Origin: an uncultured Prochlorococcus sp.
GTDB taxonomy: Bacteria; Cyanobacteriota; Cyanobacteriia; PCC-6307; Cyanobiaceae
DNA length: 64,000 nucleotides
Direction of reading: 5' to 3'
NCBI GenBank assembly: GCA_902628235.1
Contig: CACOMD010000001.1
Span: 62,001-126,000, forward strand
Each line of letters begins with the position of its first letter. Position 1 is the first letter of the stretch. Positions 9,467-19,475 of the stretch are shown here, in pieces. The notes beneath the pieces were generated by a model. The model saw nothing but the letters and a program-made list of their open reading frames with translations. It was not told the origin of the DNA and searched no databases. A program made the translations under genes and the position numbers.

Positions 9467-11275
9467 TTATTGATTTAATTTCAAGACTGCCATAAAAGCT
9501 TCTTGGGGGACATCTACCCTACCCATTGCTTTCATTCTTTTTTTCCCTTTTGCTTGTTTTTTTAATAATTTTTTCTTTCTTGAGATATCGCCTCCATAAC
9601 ATTTTGAAAGAACATCCTTTCTTAAAGCACTAATACTTTCACTAGCGATTATCCTACTGCCAATTGATGCTTGAATTGGAATTTTAAATTGTTGTTTTGG
9701 GATGAGATCTTTTAACTTCTCTACTAAACCTCGTCCTATTCCATAAGCTTTATCTTTATGAACAATCGAAGTAAGAGGATCAGCTCTTTCTGAATTTATA
9801 AGTACATCAAGTCTAACAAGATCATTTTTTCTATAACCAATGAGATGATATTCCATAGAAGCATAACCTTGGGTTCTACTTTTCATTTGATCAAAAAAGT
9901 CAGTAACGACCTCAGCGAGGGGAATTTCATAAATCAAAGTAACTCGATCAGTAGTGATATATTTCATATCAACAAAAAGGCCTCTCCTTTCTTGGCATAA
10001 TCCCATCAATGTTCCATTAAACTCATTTGGTGCATAAATTTCCATTTTTACATAAGGCTCCTCTATTGATTCTCTTGATTGAGGATCAGGAATCGTTGAT
10101 GGATTATCAACAAGAATATGATTACCTTCATTAAGATTTACTTTATAAATGACAGAAGGAGCTGTAACAATTAAATCTAAATCATATTCTCTTTCTAACC
10201 TTTCTTGAACAATTTCCATATGAAGTAATCCCAAAAAACCACATCTAAATCCAAAACCCATTGCGCTACTAGTTTCAGGTTCATATTTCAAAGCAGCATC
10301 TGATAACTGTAATTTTTCTAAGGATTCCCTTAAATCAGGATATTGATCTGCATCAGTTGGAAATAATCCACAAAATACCATAGGATTTGCTTCTTTATAT
10401 CCAGGCAAAGCTTCTGTAGCAGGATTATTAAATATAGTCACAGTATCTCCAACTCTTGCATCAGCAACAGATTTAATTGATGCGGCTAGATAACCGACTT
10501 CTCCAGCATGTAAATCATTAACTTTTTGCTGATCTGGAGCCATAATTCCAATCTCATCTAATTCATAAAATTTATTACTAGCCATAAGTAGGATTTTATC
10601 TCTTAATGATATTTTCCCTGATACAACTCTAAAATATACAATCACTCCTCTATAAGGGTCGTAATATGAATCAAAGATAAGAGCTTTTGTTTTATTATCA
10701 ATATGATCTTCTGGTGCGGGAATATCTTTAACAATAGTCTCAAGTATATCTTGAATACCAATACCTGTTTTTGCTGAGCAATAAATAGCATTAGATGTAT
10801 CTAAACCAATAATTTCCTCAATTTCTTTTTTTATTTTTTCAGGTTCGGCTCCAGGTAAATCAACTTTATTTAAAACAGGAATAATTTCTAGATTATTTTC
10901 AATCGCAAGATAAACATTTGCCAAGGTTTGAGCTTCTACTCCTTGACTTGCATCAACAACCAACAAAGCACCTTCGCAAGCTTGCAATGATCTACTGACT
11001 TCATACGAAAAATCAACATGACCAGGAGTATCAATTAAATTTAAAACATACTCTTCGTTATCTTTAGCTTTATATTTCATTCTTGCAGCTTGTAATTTAA
11101 TCGTAATTCCCCTTTCTCTTTCAAGATCCATACTATCTAGAAATTGTTCTTGCATATCTCTTTGAGATACCGTTCCAGTATCTTGAAGTAATCTATCTGC
11201 AAGAGTTGATTTACCATGATCTATATGAGCTATTATGCAAAAATTTCTTAATTTTGATACGGGTACATCAGTCAT
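9467..11275 (-). CDS. lepA: Translation elongation factor 4 (LepA)
   Basis: A ribosome-associated GTPase that back-translocates or remodels elongating/initiating ribosomes. The 602 residues are full length. GTPase motifs: [14 protein letters not shown] (G1), RGITIK (G2), DTPGHVDF (G3), NKVDLPGA (G4), SAKTG (G5). The EF-G-like domain carries [14 protein letters not shown], and the LepA-specific C-terminal domain ends with [20 protein letters not shown] and [13 protein letters not shown]. Start ATG 11275; mqo lies just upstream on the same strand. Confidence 0.97.
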   Translation of the reverse strand: MTDVPVSKLRNFCIIAHIDHGKSTLADRLLQDTGTVSQRDMQEQFLDSMDLERERGITIKLQAARMKYKAKDNEEYVLNLIDTPGHVDFSYEVSRSLQACEGALLVVDASQGVEAQTLANVYLAIENNLEIIPVLNKVDLPGAEPEKIKKEIEEIIGLDTSNAIYCSAKTGIGIQDILETIVKDIPAPEDHIDNKTKALIFDSYYDPYRGVIVYFRVVSGKISLRDKILLMASNKFYELDEIGIMAPDQQKVNDLHAGEVGYLAASIKSVADARVGDTVTIFNNPATEALPGYKEANPMVFCGLFPTDADQYPDLRESLEKLQLSDAALKYEPETSSAMGFGFRCGFLGLLHMEIVQERLEREYDLDLIVTAPSVIYKVNLNEGNHILVDNPSTIPDPQSRESIEEPYVKMEIYAPNEFNGTLMGLCQERRGLFVDMKYITTDRVTLIYEIPLAEVVTDFFDQMKSRTQGYASMEYHLIGYRKNDLVRLDVLINSERADPLTSIVHKDKAYGIGRGLVEKLKDLIPKQQFKIPIQASIGSRIIASESISALRKDVLSKCYGGDISRKKKLLKKQAKGKKRMKAMGRVDVPQEAFMAVLKLNQ

Positions 11276-11319
11276 ATAAACTAATTAAACATTTCAATAT
11301 TTAATTAGATATTAGCTAA

Positions 11320-12792
11320 TTAAGTAAATTGATGGAAACCTAGAATTGAATTATTTCTACTTTTAATATTTTCTTGATATTTACAATCAGGTGTTATCAA
11401 ATTTGAAATCCTTTTTTCAAAAAACTCTTTATCATCTTTTAAAAAACAAGAATTTCTTAAAACCTCAGTCATTATATTTACAGCTGTGCTCGCACCAGGT
11501 GAAGCTCCCAATAATGCAGAGAGAGAACCATCAGAAGAATTAATAATCTCAGTACCAAATTTTAAGACACCACCCTTTTTTGTTTTTTTAATAATCTGAA
11601 CACGTTGTCCAGCACTTTTTAAATACCAATCATTTGAATTAGCTGAGGGCATCATTTTTTTAAGACTTTTAATCCTAGATGAATGATTTTGTATGGATTG
11701 AGAAATAAGATACTTAATTAAATCTAAATTTTTAAATCCAACATCAACAGCAGGAAGAATATTGTTAATTTTTAGAGAATTAAAAAAATCAAAAACTGAA
11801 CCTTCTTTCAAGAATTTTGTAGTAGAACCTGCAAATGGACCAAATAATAGATATCTTTTCCCACTTATCCACCTTGCATCTAAATGTGGGACTGACATTG
11901 GTGGTGATCCTATAGCCGCCTTCCCATAAACTTTGGCATTATGCTGTATTGTCAATTCATTATTTTCGCAAATAAGCCATTTACCACTCACAGGGAAGCC
12001 TCCAAATAACTTACCTTCTGGAATTTTTGATTTTTGTAGGAGAGTTATAGATTTTCCACCAGCACCTAGAAATATATATTTAGTAACAAGAGTTTTTTTC
12101 TTACCATCTTTGTTCAAATGTACTGACCAGTTATTATTATCGAGCTTATTTAAATCAACAACCTCAGTTAAATAATTTAATTCTACATTTTTATTTTTAA
12201 CAAGATATTTTAAATATTCATTGGTTAATGATCCAAAATCTATATCAGTTCCTCGTTTAACTCTAGTTGCAGCAATTTTTATATTTTTATTTCTATTTTT
12301 AGTTATGAGAGGAGCCCAAGAGGAAATTTTAGAAAAATCAGATGAGAATTCCATATCTTTAAACTCATTAAACTTGGAGAGTAATTGATATCTTTTCTCT
12401 AAAAAATTACAATCTTCCTCACCACTTACAAAACTAATATGCTGAGTAAATCTTAAAAATTTCTTACAATCTATTTTGCCTTTTTCATACAAAGATGCCC
12501 ATAGTTCTAACGATTTTTCAAATGAATTATTTATTGATAAAGCCTTTTTGAATTCAATTTCTCCTTCATGATTTATAGGAGTGTAGTTTAGTTCGCAATT
12601 AGCTGCATGGCCAGTTCCCGCATTATTAAATGCACTTGTACTTTCTTTTCCTGCACTATCAAGCTTTTCTACTATGAGGATGTTTATATCTGGATATATT
12701 TCTGTAAGTAAAATTGCTAAAGTTGCACTCATTATTCCCGCACCAACAAATATGGCATCGTAATCTGAAGTGCTCTTTTTAAGATTAGTCAC
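11320..12792 (-). CDS. mqo: Malate:quinone oxidoreductase
   Basis: A membrane-associated FAD enzyme oxidising malate to oxaloacetate and passing electrons to quinone. The N-terminal dinucleotide fold is [18 protein letters not shown] (residues about 13-30). Further family features are the [22 protein letters not shown] region (about 53-74), [18 protein letters not shown] and the C-terminal [18 protein letters not shown]. The 490 residues match the family. It lies upstream of lepA, about 44 bases away, on the same strand. Divergent from the NifU-like gene. Confidence 0.93.
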   Translation of the reverse strand: MTNLKKSTSDYDAIFVGAGIMSATLAILLTEIYPDINILIVEKLDSAGKESTSAFNNAGTGHAANCELNYTPINHEGEIEFKKALSINNSFEKSLELWASLYEKGKIDCKKFLRFTQHISFVSGEEDCNFLEKRYQLLSKFNEFKDMEFSSDFSKISSWAPLITKNRNKNIKIAATRVKRGTDIDFGSLTNEYLKYLVKNKNVELNYLTEVVDLNKLDNNNWSVHLNKDGKKKTLVTKYIFLGAGGKSITLLQKSKIPEGKLFGGFPVSGKWLICENNELTIQHNAKVYGKAAIGSPPMSVPHLDARWISGKRYLLFGPFAGSTTKFLKEGSVFDFFNSLKINNILPAVDVGFKNLDLIKYLISQSIQNHSSRIKSLKKMMPSANSNDWYLKSAGQRVQIIKKTKKGGVLKFGTEIINSSDGSLSALLGASPGASTAVNIMTEVLRNSCFLKDDKEFFEKRISNLITPDCKYQENIKSRNNSILGFHQFT

Positions 12793-12866
12793 TTTAAAAA
12801 ATCATTATTCTTTTTTGCAAAGAATTAAATTCTTTTCTAGTCTAACAATAAGATATTGTAAATTTT

Positions 12867-13112
12867 ATGAGCACTGAGACTCTTCCATTAACAAATGAAA
12901 ACGTAGAAAAAGTTCTTGATGAACTTAGACCATTCTTAATCTCTGATGGTGGGAATGTAGAGATAGCTGAAATTGACGGCCCAATTGTTAAGGTGAGACT
13001 TCAAGGAGCCTGTGGAAGCTGTCCTAGTAGCACAATGACCTTAAAAATGGGTATTGAAAGAAAGCTAAAAGAAATGATTCCAGAGATCAGCGAAGTTGTT
13101 CAAGTTTTATAA
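12867..13112 (+). CDS. NifU C-terminal-like Fe-S scaffold protein (Nfu)
   Basis: An 81-residue Nfu domain that assembles and hands on Fe-S clusters. The key CxxC is in [20 protein letters not shown] (Cys about 50 and 53), preceded by the conserved [11 protein letters not shown]. The short length, an Nfu domain alone, is typical of cyanobacterial NifU/CnfU, which serves photosystem I cluster assembly. Start ATG 12867. It is convergent with the next small membrane protein. Confidence 0.92.
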   Translation: MSTETLPLTNENVEKVLDELRPFLISDGGNVEIAEIDGPIVKVRLQGACGSCPSSTMTLKMGIERKLKEMIPEISEVVQVL

Positions 13113-13121
13113 AGTTAAAAC

Positions 13122-13379
13122 TTACTCTCTCTTTAATTCTTTGTTTAAAGCAGTTTTGTAATCTAAGCAATCAATAGGTAATCCTTGACCAATAGCTATA
13201 AGAAGTGGAGCTAGAATACCTAATGTAAAAACAAAATTAGATAAACTGACACCGCTTTTGTTTAAGATAAAGCTTATTAAATATATTGTTATTAAATATG
13301 CGTGCAGTGAGAAAAATTCTTTAGGCTTGAGAGCTGGCCATCTAAGGGTATTTCCTAAAAAATATAAAAAACCTGTCAT
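13122..13379 (-). CDS. Small membrane protein (85 aa), unknown
   Basis: An 85-residue protein with two or three hydrophobic stretches (AYLITIYLISFIL, FVFTLGILAPLLIAIGQGLPI) and a polar C-terminus. The N-terminus reads MTGFLYFLGNTLRWPALKPK. I do not recognise a named family. Sequence complexity and the clean fit between nfu and the next intergenic region support a real gene. Confidence 0.65.
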   Translation of the reverse strand: MTGFLYFLGNTLRWPALKPKEFFSLHAYLITIYLISFILNKSGVSLSNFVFTLGILAPLLIAIGQGLPIDCLDYKTALNKELKRE

Positions 13380-13550
13380 ACTTGAAAAAAAATTGTTAAC
13401 ACAAAACTAAGGTTAGTCCTTAAGAAGCATTTATATAAATAAAATTTACTTAAAATAATAATTAAATAAATATTAAAATTATATTTCAAAAATAATCTTA
13501 TAGACAACATCAAAAACTCTAGTTTATAATTGAAGATGTAGTGTTACTAC

Positions 13551-13602
13551 TATTCGTTCACCCTAAACTGGGCGCAGTCCGAGCTATACCATGGAACGGG
13601 GG
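13551..13602 (+). promoter_or_regulatory. Candidate structured leader RNA (glnA / Downstream-peptide-like) before the DUF4278 gene
   Basis: The 5' leader of the DUF4278 gene is GC-rich against its surroundings and has CGTTC (13555-13559) complementary to GAACG (13594-13598), with an internal ACTG..CAGT hairpin. Glutamine-sensing glnA and Downstream-peptide RNAs of marine cyanobacteria share a closing CGUUC/GGAACG helix and precede short peptide genes. The central consensus is not clearly matched, so this is a candidate only. Confidence 0.35.
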
Positions 13603-13626
13603 ATAGCCGTGTTGTTAAATCGAATT

Positions 13627-13800
13627 ATGACTTCATTAACTTATAGAGGTAAATCTTATACCCAAAATAATTCAAATTCCCAAAATTCATTTGTTGAACT
13701 AACCTATAGAAGGAATGTTTATACAAATAGAAAAAAAGAAGCCTCTGCAAAACAAGATTTAGTCACTCTCAAATACAGAGGAATTGAATACGAAAAATAA
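13627..13800 (+). CDS. DUF4278 small protein
   Basis: A 57-residue protein built from three repeats of a short beta motif: LTYRGKSY, LTYRRNVYTN and LKYRGIEYE. This is the DUF4278 pattern in cyanobacteria and cyanophages; function unknown. I chose ATG 13627 because the 11 extra residues from the longer frame (from ATG 13591) lie inside the GC-rich leader and lack family similarity. A rho-independent terminator follows at 13816, so this is a monocistronic unit with its own leader and terminator. Confidence 0.8.
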   Translation: MTSLTYRGKSYTQNNSNSQNSFVELTYRRNVYTNRKKEASAKQDLVTLKYRGIEYEK

Positions 13801-13815
13801 ACATAAAAAATTTTA

Positions 13816-13842
13816 ATCCTCCCGGTTGGGGGGATTTTTTTT
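13816..13842 (+). terminator. Rho-independent terminator after the DUF4278 gene
   Basis: An 8-bp stem ATCCTCCC / GGGGGGAT (one T-G wobble) closes a GGTT loop and is followed by seven T residues. It begins 16 bases after the stop codon. The high stem GC in an AT-rich region makes it convincing. Confidence 0.85.
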
Positions 13843-13871
13843 AGTTATATTTAATTCAAAAGCTAAAAATT

Positions 13872-14666
13872 ATGCCTGAAGATTGTTGCAGTGTTTCAAA
13901 CACAAGTAGTGAAATAAATAATCCTAATCATAAAACTGCTATACAGGAAAGATATGGAGCAGCTGCGATTGAAAAAGAAAGCTGCCTATGTACACCAGTC
14001 TCATTTAATCCAAAATATCTAGAGGCAATTCCAGAAGAAGTTATTGAAAGAGATTACGGATGTGGAGATCCAACTAAATGGGTAAAATTAAACGATGTCG
14101 TTTTAGATCTCGGAAGCGGCAGTGGCAAAAATGCATTTATTTGTGCTCAAATTGTTGGTAAGGGAGGTCAAGTTATTGGAGTTGATCAAAATAAAGATAT
14201 GCTTAATCTTTCAAGAGAATCAATTGAATATGTAGCCAAAAAAATTGGTTATAAAAATACAAAATTTATTAAAGGTTCCATTGAGAAGTTAGATGAAATA
14301 GATATAAATTTGAATCCGATTATTAAAGATAATTCAATTGATATTATTTTAAGTAATTGTGTTTTGAATTTAGTAAATCCTGATTCAAGAAATAATCTTT
14401 TAAATAATATTAAAAGAGTACTTAAAAGTAATGGTAGGATTGCAATCAGCGATATTGTCTCTAACAAAAAAGTACCCCTTGAATTACAGAAAGATCCAGA
14501 TTTATGGAGTGGATGTATAAGTGGAGCATGGTACGAGCCAGAATTTATAGAGGACTTTAAAAAGCTAGGATTTAAAAATTTAAATTTTGCTGAAAGAAGT
14601 TCAGAACCTTGGAAAGTGATTGAAGACATTGAATTTAGAACAGTAACTTTAGTAGGCAATCTTTAA
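13872..14666 (+). CDS. ArsM-like SAM-dependent methyltransferase (possible arsenite methyltransferase)
   Basis: A 264-residue class I methyltransferase. The SAM motif is VVLDLGSGSGKNAFICAQ (about residue 77). It shows ArsM-like traits: the QERYGAAA segment, the CLCTP cysteine pair near residue 38, the DYGCGDP cysteine and SNCVLNLVNPD. ArsM methylates As(III) using conserved cysteines, so arsenic detoxification is the likely role, but substrate cannot be proved from sequence. The extra CC at residues 5-6 is notable. It precedes a class V aminotransferase by 14 bases on the same strand. Confidence 0.75.
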   Translation: MPEDCCSVSNTSSEINNPNHKTAIQERYGAAAIEKESCLCTPVSFNPKYLEAIPEEVIERDYGCGDPTKWVKLNDVVLDLGSGSGKNAFICAQIVGKGGQVIGVDQNKDMLNLSRESIEYVAKKIGYKNTKFIKGSIEKLDEIDINLNPIIKDNSIDIILSNCVLNLVNPDSRNNLLNNIKRVLKSNGRIAISDIVSNKKVPLELQKDPDLWSGCISGAWYEPEFIEDFKKLGFKNLNFAERSSEPWKVIEDIEFRTVTLVGNL

Positions 14667-14680
14667 AAAAATCTGCTTTT

Positions 14681-15856
14681 ATGAGCGATAGTTTACGTAG
14701 CCAAATGCCTGGCTTAAAAAATAAATTTTATTTCAACTATGGTGGGCAAGGTCCTCTACCCTCACAATCTTTGAATGAAATTACTAAGAGCTGGCAAAAA
14801 ATTCAAGAATTAGGGCCATTTACAAGTAATGTTTGGCCTTACATTAATAAAGAGATAATAAAAACAAAACAAAAATTAGCAGAACAGTTTGGAGTTAAAC
14901 CAAAATACATTTCTCTTTCTGAAAATATATCAACCGGGATGATATTACCTCTATGGGGAATCAATATAGATAGGGGCGATGAGTTATTAATAAGTGATTG
15001 TGAGCATCCTGGGGTCGTAGCGGCAAGTAGAGAATTCTGTAGAAGAAATAATCTGAAATTTAGAATTTTCCCAATTCAAAAAATAAAATTTCTCGATAAA
15101 AAAGTAATAATAAATGAACTTGAGAAGTACATAAATAAGGATACAAAAATTCTAATAATATCTCACATATTATGGAACTTTGGCTATGAAATGCCTCTAA
15201 AAGAAATAAGCATTGAACTCAACCGATTACAAAAAAAACCTTTTCTACTTGTAGATGGCGCACAAAGCTTCGGCCATATAGAAATCAATGAGAAAGTTAA
15301 GTTCTCTGATGTTTATGCAGTCACATCACATAAATGGGCATGCGGGCCTGAAGGATTAGGAGCATTTTATGTTTCTGAAAGATTTATTAAAAATAGCAAT
15401 CCAACTATAGTAGGTTGGAAATCCCTGAAGAGAGAACAAGGCATTTATGAACCTCATGAAAACTTATTTCATAATGATGCAAGAAAATTTGAAATTGCAA
15501 CTTCTTGTATCCCATTATTAACTGGTTTAAGGCAATCAATTTCTTTAATTGAAAAAGATTGCAGTGGTTTTAAAAAACATAATTTAATCACATCTATGAG
15601 CAATAAATTATGGAATCATTTAAAAGAGATTGATAAAGTTAATTTAATTATGAATAATCCAATACAAAATGGAATAGTTAGTTTTGACATAAAAGATATA
15701 GATGATAAAAATAATTTTGTTTATAAACTTGGATTAAAAAATATCTGGATAAGAGTCATAGAAGATCCTCAATGGTTTCGAGTATGCATACATCAGATGA
15801 CAACGGAGGATGAGATTGAATTGTTAGTTGATGAGATTAAATCAATTATCTTATAA
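14681..15856 (+). CDS. Class V aminotransferase family PLP enzyme
   Basis: A 391-residue fold-type I PLP enzyme related to cysteine desulfurases and isopenicillin-N epimerase-like proteins. The PLP lysine is in AVTSHKWACGPEGLGAFYV (about residue 222), preceded by the cofactor aspartate in LLVDGAQSFGHIE and by the substrate-side SDCEHPGVVAA. There is no obvious catalytic Cys loop of a true desulfurase, so the reaction is open. It follows the ArsM-like gene closely, so the two may be an operon. Convergent with the SDR gene. Confidence 0.82.
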   Translation: MSDSLRSQMPGLKNKFYFNYGGQGPLPSQSLNEITKSWQKIQELGPFTSNVWPYINKEIIKTKQKLAEQFGVKPKYISLSENISTGMILPLWGINIDRGDELLISDCEHPGVVAASREFCRRNNLKFRIFPIQKIKFLDKKVIINELEKYINKDTKILIISHILWNFGYEMPLKEISIELNRLQKKPFLLVDGAQSFGHIEINEKVKFSDVYAVTSHKWACGPEGLGAFYVSERFIKNSNPTIVGWKSLKREQGIYEPHENLFHNDARKFEIATSCIPLLTGLRQSISLIEKDCSGFKKHNLITSMSNKLWNHLKEIDKVNLIMNNPIQNGIVSFDIKDIDDKNNFVYKLGLKNIWIRVIEDPQWFRVCIHQMTTEDEIELLVDEIKSIIL

Positions 15857-15863
15857 ATATTCT

Positions 15864-16568
15864 TTACCAAGGTATCTCTAAACCATCCCAGGCAAAAAAT
15901 TTACCACTATCTTCAGGTTTTTGATTAATTAATAAATCTATTAAATATTTAGATGCACGTTCGGTAGAAAATAATTTATTTTCAGGAACAAATTTTTGAA
16001 ATGGTTTAGATAAATTAGTATTTACAGTGCCTGGATGAAGCAGAGTAATTATTGATTTTGGAAACTTTCTTCTCCACTCAATACTTAATGATTTAAGAAG
16101 CTGATTCTGAGCTGATTTTGCAGCTCTATAAGAATACCACCCCCCTGTTTTATTATCTCCTATACTCCCTACCCTTGCACTTATGCTGGCAAAATTAAAA
16201 GAAGAATCTTTTGGAATAAATTCCTCAATATTTTTAGCAAGCAATATTGGAGCAAAAGCATTAATTGAAAAACTTTGCATTAAATTTTCTTTTGATATAT
16301 GCTGTAATCTTTTTTCAGGATTGAGGGTTTCGCTATGCAATCTTCCCGTAGCATTAATTACTAACCTTAAATTATCTGGATGACTTTTAATTCTATTTTT
16401 TAAATCAATTAAAGAATTATCATTTTCAATATCCAATTCCCAAAATGAATCATGAGTTTTAGTTCTTCCACACAAAATAACATCTAGATCCTTGAATAAA
16501 TTTGATAGATCAGTTGCAAGTTTTGTGCCAATACCCCCAGATCCAACTACTAAAGCTAAACCTTTCAT
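15864..16568 (-). CDS. Short-chain dehydrogenase/reductase family protein
   Basis: A 234-residue SDR. The NAD(P)-binding glycine motif is LVVGSGGIGTKLATDL at the N-terminus, and LVINATGRLH is the NAG-type stretch. The catalytic pattern is Ser (FASISARVGS), Tyr-x-x-x-Lys in GGWYSYRAAKSAQNQ. The C-terminus (LHPGTVNTNLSKPF) is the usual PG motif for cofactor binding. The sequence resembles CsgA-like cyanobacterial SDRs; substrate unknown. Confidence 0.85.
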   Translation of the reverse strand: MKGLALVVGSGGIGTKLATDLSNLFKDLDVILCGRTKTHDSFWELDIENDNSLIDLKNRIKSHPDNLRLVINATGRLHSETLNPEKRLQHISKENLMQSFSINAFAPILLAKNIEEFIPKDSSFNFASISARVGSIGDNKTGGWYSYRAAKSAQNQLLKSLSIEWRRKFPKSIITLLHPGTVNTNLSKPFQKFVPENKLFSTERASKYLIDLLINQKPEDSGKFFAWDGLEIPW

Positions 16569-16638
16569 ATTAAAAATTAAGATTAAACATATTTAAATAT
16601 ATTTTTTGGTTATTCGTGTCTTAAATTCCATTAAAAAT

Positions 16639-18171
16639 TTATTGTTTTTTCTTTTGCTTTTTTTTTAATAAATCTTTAGTAATCTCCCTATCATTGAAAT
16701 CTATTATTTTATCTGACAAAATCTGATAATCTTCATGTCCTTTTCCTGCTATCAAAATAATATCTTCATTCTTCGCAAAATCAATGGCTTTTTGTATCGC
16801 TTTAAATCTATCAACCTCAACAATAATATTATTTTTACTTTTCATGCCGCATAAAATATCATTAATAATTTTTATTGGATTCTCAGTACGAGGATTATCG
16901 GATGTAATAAATATGAAATCTGATAGATTTTCCGCAATTGATCCCATCTTTGGTCGTTTATTTGAATCTCTATCCCCTCCACATCCAAAAACTGTTATTA
17001 ATTTCCCTTTAGAAAATTGCCTTATCGCCTCTAAAACATTTTTCAACCCATCTGGAGTATGTGCATAATCAATAATAACTTGGGGTAATTCATCTTCAGT
17101 GTGGCTTGAATTAATTTTTATTTTTTCCATGCGACCAGGAACTCCTGGGAAATTCTTTATTATTTCAGATATTTTATTTAGAGAATAACCGAGCTTATAA
17201 AAAACTAAAATTGCTTGTAATGAATTCATTATATTAAATTCACCTATCAATGGTATGAAAAATTCCACTGAATCAGAAGGTGTATGCAATACAAAATATG
17301 AACCATTTTCATTGAAATGAATATTAGTGGTATAGAAAAAATTATCTTTTTTTAACTTGCGATTCTTAGTAGATATTTTCAAAGAATTAGAATTTAAATT
17401 ATCTAACAATTTTAATCCCCATTTATCATCAACATTAATAACAGAATAAGAGCCTTTTTTTATAAGATATGGAGATTTAAATAATTCCATTTTTGTTTGA
17501 AAATAATTTTCCATATCACTGTGATAATCCAAATGATCCTGAGATAAATTGGTAAATATAGCTACATCAAATTCACAACCTGATATTCTTTTTTGAGATA
17601 TTGAATGAGAACTAACTTCCATAATCACTACTTCTACTCCTGCTTCTAAAGCAGCACTTAATTTTGGTTGTAACTTATCTGCGAAATCAGTTGTATGTGA
17701 TGATTTTTCTAAATACCCCTCCCATCTATTAAATAAAGTACCGAATAATGCCGTTCTGTTTCCTAATTTACTACTTAAATACTCTAATAAAAAACTAATT
17801 GTAGTTTTCCCATTTGTACCTGTTACTCCAATTAGCTTAAGTTGTCTTGATGGTCGATTCCAAAATTCTGAAATTAATTGACCGAAAAGATAATCCAATT
17901 TTTTATTCAGTACTAAAACTTTTTTATGATCTAATTCTCCTGAAATTTTTGCTGCTCGCTTGCTAATAATTGCCGCTTCCGCACCATTTTTAATTGCATC
18001 CCTCCAATAAATACCTCCATCAGATCTTGATCCAGACAGTCCTAAAAATAAAGTTCCTTTTGTGACTTCTTTAGAATTAAAACTAATATTATTTATAAGA
18101 GGATTAAGTAATGTTTCAGTGGGCTGAATATCAACTAAATCCAATAATTTATGTAATGTAATTTTTGGCAT
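16639..18171 (-). CDS. murE: UDP-MurNAc-tripeptide synthetase MurE
   Basis: The Mur ligase that adds the third stem-peptide residue in cytosolic peptidoglycan precursor synthesis. The 510 residues contain the ATP loop VTGTNGKTTISFLLEYL (about 115), the HSISQKR carbamyl-lysine neighbourhood, and GCGGDRDSNKRP. DNPRTENP near residue 420 is the DNPR motif that marks meso-diaminopimelate specificity. The C-terminus is lysine-rich. It lies 6 bases from the upstream glutaredoxin-like gene on the same strand; yidD, glutaredoxin and murE form a run. Confidence 0.96.
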   Translation of the reverse strand: MPKITLHKLLDLVDIQPTETLLNPLINNISFNSKEVTKGTLFLGLSGSRSDGGIYWRDAIKNGAEAAIISKRAAKISGELDHKKVLVLNKKLDYLFGQLISEFWNRPSRQLKLIGVTGTNGKTTISFLLEYLSSKLGNRTALFGTLFNRWEGYLEKSSHTTDFADKLQPKLSAALEAGVEVVIMEVSSHSISQKRISGCEFDVAIFTNLSQDHLDYHSDMENYFQTKMELFKSPYLIKKGSYSVINVDDKWGLKLLDNLNSNSLKISTKNRKLKKDNFFYTTNIHFNENGSYFVLHTPSDSVEFFIPLIGEFNIMNSLQAILVFYKLGYSLNKISEIIKNFPGVPGRMEKIKINSSHTEDELPQVIIDYAHTPDGLKNVLEAIRQFSKGKLITVFGCGGDRDSNKRPKMGSIAENLSDFIFITSDNPRTENPIKIINDILCGMKSKNNIIVEVDRFKAIQKAIDFAKNEDIILIAGKGHEDYQILSDKIIDFNDREITKDLLKKKQKKKQ

Positions 18172-18177
18172 TAATTT

Positions 18178-18486
18178 TTAAATATTTTGATAATTTAAAA
18201 TATTTTTTTGCAACCAATTTTGTAATTGTGAGTCTTTTAATCTAGGAGAAATCCGTGGAAGCTCGTGCATTTGATTAGTTAAGTTATTTTGTAAAGCAAG
18301 CACTGGAACTTTATAATCATATTTTCTAAATTTATCCTGATATAGATCAAATCTATCAATATCAATTTCCTTAATTATTAATTCAGATTGAATATTTTTA
18401 ATATTAATCTTTAGCAAATTATTTTTTACTGCATCACAGAGACAGCAACCTTTTCTAACAAAAACATATAAAATCATTTTCTTCAA
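18178..18486 (-). CDS. Glutaredoxin-like protein (DUF836 type)
   Basis: A 102-residue thioredoxin-fold protein with the redox motif [11 protein letters not shown] (C-C-L-C) after the first strand, the cis-proline segment YKVPVLALQ and the closing helix [10 protein letters not shown]. This is the glutaredoxin-like DUF836 layout. It overlaps the upstream yidD gene by 4 bases and is followed 6 bases later by murE, so it is part of a short operon. Thiol exchange is the likely activity; partner unknown. Confidence 0.85.
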   Translation of the reverse strand: MKKMILYVFVRKGCCLCDAVKNNLLKINIKNIQSELIIKEIDIDRFDLYQDKFRKYDYKVPVLALQNNLTNQMHELPRISPRLKDSQLQNWLQKNILNYQNI

Positions 18487-18749
18487 TCAGGAACAGGATC
18501 ACACCCACATGGAGTAAATGGATGGCATTTACTTAATCTTTTTACAGTTAACCATCCTCCTTTCCATGGGCCATGCTTTGTAATAGCTTCATATCCATAA
18601 GCACTGCAACTTGGGATAAATCTACATCTTGGTCCAAAAAATGGAGAGAACCACTTTCTATAAAAAGATATTAAGAAAAGAAATATTGAAGTTAACAGAG
18701 AATTGATAAATTTAATCACGTTGATGATGTAAGATAAAATATCAAGCAA
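18483..18749 (-). CDS. yidD: Membrane protein insertion efficiency factor YidD
   Basis: An 88-residue YidD. Hydrophobic N-terminal segment (residues about 10-30), then the conserved core [30 protein letters not shown] and [19 protein letters not shown]. YidD aids Sec/YidC-dependent membrane insertion. In many bacteria it sits beside yidC, rnpA and rpmH; here it heads the glutaredoxin-murE run and is divergent from rpsD. Confidence 0.93.
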   Translation of the reverse strand: MLDILSYIINVIKFINSLLTSIFLFLISFYRKWFSPFFGPRCRFIPSCSAYGYEAITKHGPWKGGWLTVKRLSKCHPFTPCGCDPVPD

Positions 18750-18806
18750 TAATTACTCTAATTGAAATTTCAATTTTTTATTGCATAATTCAATTAATTT
18801 TAAACT

Positions 18807-19415
18807 ATGTCAAGATACCGCGGGCCTAGATTGAGGGTTACGCGTCGCTTGGGAGAACTACCAGGTCTCACTAGGAAGGCTTCTAAAAAGTCCAATCCTC
18901 CAGGTCAGCACGGCCAAGCCCGTCGCAAGCGATCAGAATACGCAATTCGTCTAGAAGAAAAACAGAAACTAAGATTTAACTACGGAGTATCCGAAAGACA
19001 GCTTGTTCGTTATGTAAAGAAAGCTAGAGCTCAAGAAGGCTCTACAGGTACGAATTTACTAAAACTTTTAGAGAACAGACTCGATAATGTTTGTTTCAGA
19101 TTAGGTTTTGGTCCCACTATTCCAGGTTCAAGACAATTAGTGAATCATGGACATGTAACTGTGAATGGCAAAGTACTAGATATCGCAGGATATCAATGCA
19201 AACCAAATGACATTATCAGCATTAAAGAAAATAAAGCAAGTAAAAAGCTTGTTGAAGGGAATATTGAATTTCCAGGTTTAGCAAATGTTCCACCACATTT
19301 AGAATTAGATAAACCAAAATTATCAGGCAAAGTAATCAACAAATGTGATAGAGAATGGGTGGCTATTGAAATAAATGAATTATTAGTCGTGGAATACTAC
19401 TCTAGGAAAGTTTAA
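18807..19415 (+). CDS. rpsD: 30S ribosomal protein S4
   Basis: S4 binds 16S rRNA early in small-subunit assembly. The 202 residues begin [20 protein letters not shown], the cyanobacterial/plastid type without zinc cysteines. The S4 RNA-binding domain is at about residues 90-155 ([30 protein letters not shown]). The 5' part of the gene has noticeably higher GC than its flanks, as expected for a highly expressed gene. Monocistronic, divergent from yidD. Confidence 0.98.
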   Translation: MSRYRGPRLRVTRRLGELPGLTRKASKKSNPPGQHGQARRKRSEYAIRLEEKQKLRFNYGVSERQLVRYVKKARAQEGSTGTNLLKLLENRLDNVCFRLGFGPTIPGSRQLVNHGHVTVNGKVLDIAGYQCKPNDIISIKENKASKKLVEGNIEFPGLANVPPHLELDKPKLSGKVINKCDREWVAIEINELLVVEYYSRKV

Positions 19416-19475
19416 CTTCTATTTTATTAGAGTTTTTGCTCCATCTCTTATATGGGTATTAAAAGAGTTATTTAA

